Of a DNA stretch of 64,000 nucleotides, positions 60,230-64,000 are shown in pieces. The notes under the pieces were generated by a model. It was given only the letters and a program-made list of their open reading frames with translations, searched no databases and was not told where the DNA came from. Within the stretch, counting starts at the first letter, position 1. Every line of letters begins with the position of its first letter. Source of the stretch: Ananas comosus (Eukaryota > Streptophyta > Magnoliopsida > Poales > Bromeliaceae); assembly GCF_001540865.1 (NCBI RefSeq), contig NC_033625.1, forward strand, positions 10,447,741 through 10,511,740. The letters are read 5' to 3'. Made by a program: the position numbers and the translations under genes.

Positions 60230-62078
60230 TCTGACGTGACTCCACATCCGAAAATTATCGCATATGGATTGGAATTTACTATCCAACTCGCATACTGACC
60301 AAGATGGTTCCATTCTAGCATACTTACCAAGAGGGTTCCATTCTAGCAAGTGAGCTAAGATGAGTTCATTTTATTTTGAGTTAGGGTTCGGAAATAACCA
60401 TAGGAAAATGGAATTTTGAAAAACCCTAAGTGAATCTATGCTAGTGTTTTGGGGGATTTACCCTCTTCATGAGGTTTTGCTGCGAATAATAAAAACGTAA
60501 GTCAAAATTGGAGATTTTGTACCTAGGGGGTTTCAAATTGAATAAATCCCTAGAAACTTTAATTGAAAGGTACATTGATGCGGGAGACAGCAAAAATCTA
60601 CTTCACAACAAGGTTGTGAAACCCAATTGCAAGACTTGGGCCAATTTTGAAGGTTTTATGTCAAATTGGCCTGGAAGTTAGGCGAATCGTCGACCACCAT
60701 TCAATTACTTGGTTTTTCTAGCAATTAGCGACGTGGGTGATGCCTTCCGAAGTGATTGGATTTCTCTCTCTGTCTACTTTCTCCATTTAGGCTCATGTAT
60801 TACTAATTCTTCATTCTTACTTGACATGCATGGGTTCTTGCGATTACTCTTCCTTATTTTGGGAGGTTATTGTCACATGCATAAGTAGAGAATGCCATCT
60901 AACTCACTTGGAAACCTTTGAGCTTGTATGTGACTAGTAGAAACTAGTTTCGCATTGACAGAGAATTCATTATGGGACACTAGATATCAATGAAGTTGTC
61001 ATATATGGATATGGTGATCATACATGAATATGAACGTCGAGTGTAGCTAGAAAACAGTGCCAATGCATATTGAAGTAATGTGTATGTTAGTATGCGATAT
61101 ATTATCATAGTCGTATTTCTTTCGAGGTAAGCACGCTAGGGATTGGTAGATCCCAAGTACTTTCACCATAGGATAGTGGTGGGTTCTCTCATATAAGATA
61201 ACATAATCATGCTCACCAAGTCTGTCAAAACTTGTGGAGGTCACAACTCCACAAGTTGTGTCCTCCAGAGGTGTCGCGATTAAAAGGGTGGCAGAGCGCG
61301 GTAGCGACTTCCCAACAGACAAACCGAGGTGGGTGTCAGGGCGCTGTAGCGACTCCCAATGAGGCTTAGAGGACACGAGTAGGGCTCAACCTTATGGTTG
61401 ACCATTATGATTAGGTCAAGAAACAGAGAGACAAGTTGAACATATTGGGTCCTTTACTTCGTAATTTCTTAAAGTCACAGTACTAGTTCTTATTATTCTT
61501 GTTCATAGATACCTGCAAGTATTCACTACTTTATTATCCATTTACTACTAATTACTTGTTAGACCAAGTGGGAAAGTAGCCAAAGTTGGCGGCCGAACCC
61601 ATTGGAAACTTTCTTATAGTTCTCACCCCCTATTTTACAAATCCAACCATGACCGGAGTGGCGCAATCATGCAGGACCGAGGCAAGGGCATTGCTCCATA
61701 GGTAGCAAGGTCACCATTCGCTAGAAGAATCATGCGAGTAAAACCAAGTAGTTGTACTTTTGGGAAGCAATGTATAGTTAGTACATTTTGGAAGTGGGAA
61801 CAAATGTAATCGATTAGTGTATGTATATGGGAAAAGAATCATCTAATATATTCATGCTTATAGTATGTAAAAGTTGAATGGTTCAAATTTGTAAATAGTT
61901 AGCTTTACTTAGTTGCTCTTGTGATGCCCACCGTATGCAATTCATGTATGTATTGTTCCTATATGGAATGCAATGTACAAGTTTTGTGTACGCTTCATGC
62001 GGACTAGGGAAACTCCGCCCATTCGGCGAGTCTGTGCGCGTGGCAGGAAGGCTGCCGTTGTGGACCCGAGGCTTGACA
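60230..62078 (+). repeat. LTR remnant in the intron (E type)
   Basis: It ends GACCCGAGGCTTGACA at 62078 and carries the shared marks: 'gtcctccagaggtgtcgcg' (about 61259), hairpin 'ggaaactttcttatagttctc' (about 61600) and a terminal hairpin-like CGCC..GGCG region at 62010-62030. The left end is not defined; 'tagggatgaatgg' at 60201 may be a separate hAT fragment. Confidence 0.55.
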
Positions 62079-62591
62079 GCAATTCTCTTCGACTCTACAT
62101 ATATGAGGACATCGACACACATTTTTGTCCGCGCATCAACACGAATCACATCGCTCTCAATCTTCTCATGTTGTTTCATTGTGTATTTTGCTTGTTCTCA
62201 CTTGCTACAGAAAATAAGGTAAAATACAAAGTGCGTTGTGTAATATCTCATCAAATAACATCACAGCAATACTGCACAGAGGTATAGGAGTCAGCAACTT
62301 CCAGATGCTAAGCCTCTTCCTTGACAGATTTACATTCCATATGGAATATTTTTTTTTGCACAGTCGGTTTCCTTCTGTTTCAAAGATATGGAAAGAGAAA
62401 TACGTAATCATACTTCTATGACTTGATTCATGTCGTATATGTCAGCCCATTGAACAGATATAATCAGCAATCAACAAATTAGTACGATCAATTATAAGCT
62501 AGCATGCATTGACTTTGCATAGAAATGTTTAGCAAGAAAACAGCAAGTAAACAATCAGGAAGAACAAACCACAAGCTATCTAAAGGCGTAC

Positions 62592-64000
62592 TCTTGGGAA
62601 AAAGTGCCATTGTGTTTAACATCTCAGCACGTGCCTTCTCTGCCTCTTCCTTTATTTTTAAAATAAGATCCTCGTGCTCAGAAATGGTAATTTCCTTTCC
62701 TTCTCGCTGAGAAAGCATCAAACTGGCAACATCATTCTTTACCTTTTCCTTAAGATCCTTTACCTACAGAAAAGTTGATTAAAGACTCTTTGATTAACCA
62801 GCTCAATAAGAAGCAAGTGAACTACACAAACTACTAACATGAGGTAGGAACCTTTCTTTTGGCAGCAAGAACTTTTCCCTTGGCCACCTTCCTTTCTTCT
62901 ACAAATTTTGCATTTTCTTTATCTATCCAGCTTCTTAGTTTCCTGGAAAAAAATGAACTGTGGTATACCATACAATTTAATAGGATGACAAAGCAAATTA
63001 CAAGAGAAACAATGATACCACTCACTCAGTATTAAGGGTCTCATCACATAGGAAATTTAGAACATTAAGTTTTCCGGACACATCCAAGTTATCATATCCG
63101 ACCAACCCATTATTTAAGAATTCCAGAGAAAGTTTGCTCAAGCAACATTGTGACTCACTGATACATTTGCCAAGTGTTTTGAGCCATGCATCACCACTTC
63201 TTGCAGAGCTTGAGAGAGGCCTAACAACATAACAAATAACTCTGACGGTGATTATAGCTGAACTAAGTAGCAGAGCATTTCTAGAAAATTGTAATATGGT
63301 ATAGTGTCATACTTTTTCCCCCTGTCCTTCAAAATAATAGATAATAAATTAGTATGGAACTGCACAACCGCTGGAAACACACACTGCCGCTGAGCAAATC
63401 CTCTCGTTATTTCTTGAAGGATAGATTCAGGCAAACCTTTCCTTATATTAAGAACCTAAAAAAATATGCATACTTGATCAAAAACAGAAGCAACAAACTG
63501 AATTTTCCAAGGAGAAGTGGCAATGCAGATAGAAAGATTATTCTGTGAGCGAACAAAAATTTTGAGTTCCATGAATGGAACAAAGATATATGTTGAGAGT
63601 AAACAACTAGCTTTATCCAGAGAGGACTGAAACTTCTACGCTCATAATTATCAGTAGAAAATATTTGCTAAACTCTAAGGTCATTCAAGCAGAAGAAACT
63701 TCATGACCCAGCCAGATTAACTCAAGGAGACTAACAATCGTATCAATATAGACTTGCAGTAGACAAATCATTTTTCGTGTTATACACAAGTGGCTGATTT
63801 ATGTAACCTTGTCCTCAGAGAAAATTAGCAATGAACATTTACCTTTGAAAATGTTGTACAAAATTCCATGAACTGCAGTGCCGGTCCAACATCTTCAAGT
63901 GGCAACTCAACACCTGCAACCTCTGCTAAGGGATTGCCCTGAGGTAGCACAATGGCTTCTTTCATTGGCGAAGTTTTAGTTTCAGCATTAATAATATCGT
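62592..64000 (-). CDS. DDT/WHIM-domain chromatin protein (DDR-like), exons 1-5 in window; partial, continues beyond right edge
   Basis: Five consecutive minus-strand exons with GT..AG borders and matching phases: 63843-64000 (open at the window edge), 63313-63455, 63026-63220, 62852-62942 and 62592-62763. The first carries a DDT-domain opening (LPLEDVGPALQFMEFCTTFS). The second continues it (LPESILQEITRGFAQRQ, then VVQFHTNLLSIIL). The third holds a WHIM1-like core (GLVGYDNLDVSGKLNVLNFL, then CDETLNTE). The fourth and fifth are charged and probably coiled-coil (KENAKFVEERKVAKGKVLAA; KIKEEAEKARAEMLNTM). In plants, DDT/WHIM proteins bind ISWI remodellers in the nucleus and help set nucleosome spacing; that role is inferred from the domains. 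The promoter and N-terminus are outside the window. The next exon is about 19.9 kb away at 42688. No stop or frameshift interrupts these exons, so the gene looks functional up to the giant intron. It resembles the DDR4-type group, but I do not assign a symbol. Confidence 0.85.

Larger units (their letters stand above)
42689..62591 (-). other. Giant transposon-filled intron of the DDT/WHIM gene (about 19.9 kb)
   Basis: The donor AAGA/GTACGC lies at 62591 and the acceptor CTGCAG at 42689, both read on the minus strand. The flanking exons rejoin without losing a residue. The interval contains C-family LTR sequence, a TIR element, a B solo LTR, six related MITEs, a C solo LTR, a copia 5' end, a reversed truncated copia element and an LTR remnant near 60.2-62.1 kb. 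Splicing across such a length is inferred from phase and motif continuity; RNA was not seen. Confidence 0.7.

Noticed and set aside
61047..61376. 109-residue minus-strand frame in the intron
   Set aside because: Lies in an LTR remnant over the 'gtcctccagagg' block; no domain and no exon-like borders.

Overview
This window looks like nuclear DNA of a flowering plant. Terminal signatures and reading-frame style suggest a monocot, possibly pineapple-like, but the species cannot be fixed from sequence alone. The evidence is one spliced host gene with GT..AG introns, plant Ty3/gypsy and Ty1/copia retroelements, and MITEs whose target-site duplications (TSDs) can be read directly. No tRNA, rRNA, CRISPR or bacterial-type gene was seen. 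Almost every long frame that is not in the host gene is a retroelement relic or an accidental frame in LTR repeats.

Host gene: on the minus strand, entering at the right edge, is a DDT/WHIM-domain chromatin gene (DDR-like, a presumed ISWI partner). Five exons lie at 62592-64000 and two more at 42402-42688. The two groups join in frame across an intron of about 19.9 kb that is packed with transposons.

Layout. 1-5624: LTR-like DNA, then a B-family LTR. 5625-11484: a minus-strand chromovirus-like gypsy element (3' LTR, decayed pol, gag-protease) cut by a plus-strand LTR. 11485-16833: an A-family LTR with a second A solo LTR inside it. 16834-18841: reversed B LTR. 18851-21582: MITEs and unclassified AT-rich DNA. 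21583-34117: a 12.5-kb copia element with TSD CAATG, carrying a MITE, a C-family solo LTR, and an A-family solo LTR inside that. 34123-37745: unclassified DNA, a small LTR element (TRIM-like), and a copia RNase H relic split by a hAT MITE. 37745-41821: gypsy pol relic split by a second hAT MITE, then nested degenerate LTRs. 42402-64000: the host gene, whose giant intron holds LTRs nested in a MITE nested in an LTR, a cluster of six related MITEs, a C-type solo LTR, a copia 5' end fused to a reversed truncated copia element, and further LTR and MITE remnants.

The most notable pattern is that several LTR families share one modular plan. Each has an array of CCGG-core palindromes just upstream of a TATA-like and CT-rich start region: GGACCGGTCC in A and B1/B3, GTACCGGTAC in C, GGTCCGGACC in B2. 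This is followed by a possible splice donor, a conserved block around CACTCCGGAG, a GAACTATA/TATAGTTC hairpin, a possible acceptor, and a terminal hairpin with compensatory changes. Two single Ns (2365 and 10298) are each flanked by exact direct duplications and probably mark assembly joins.
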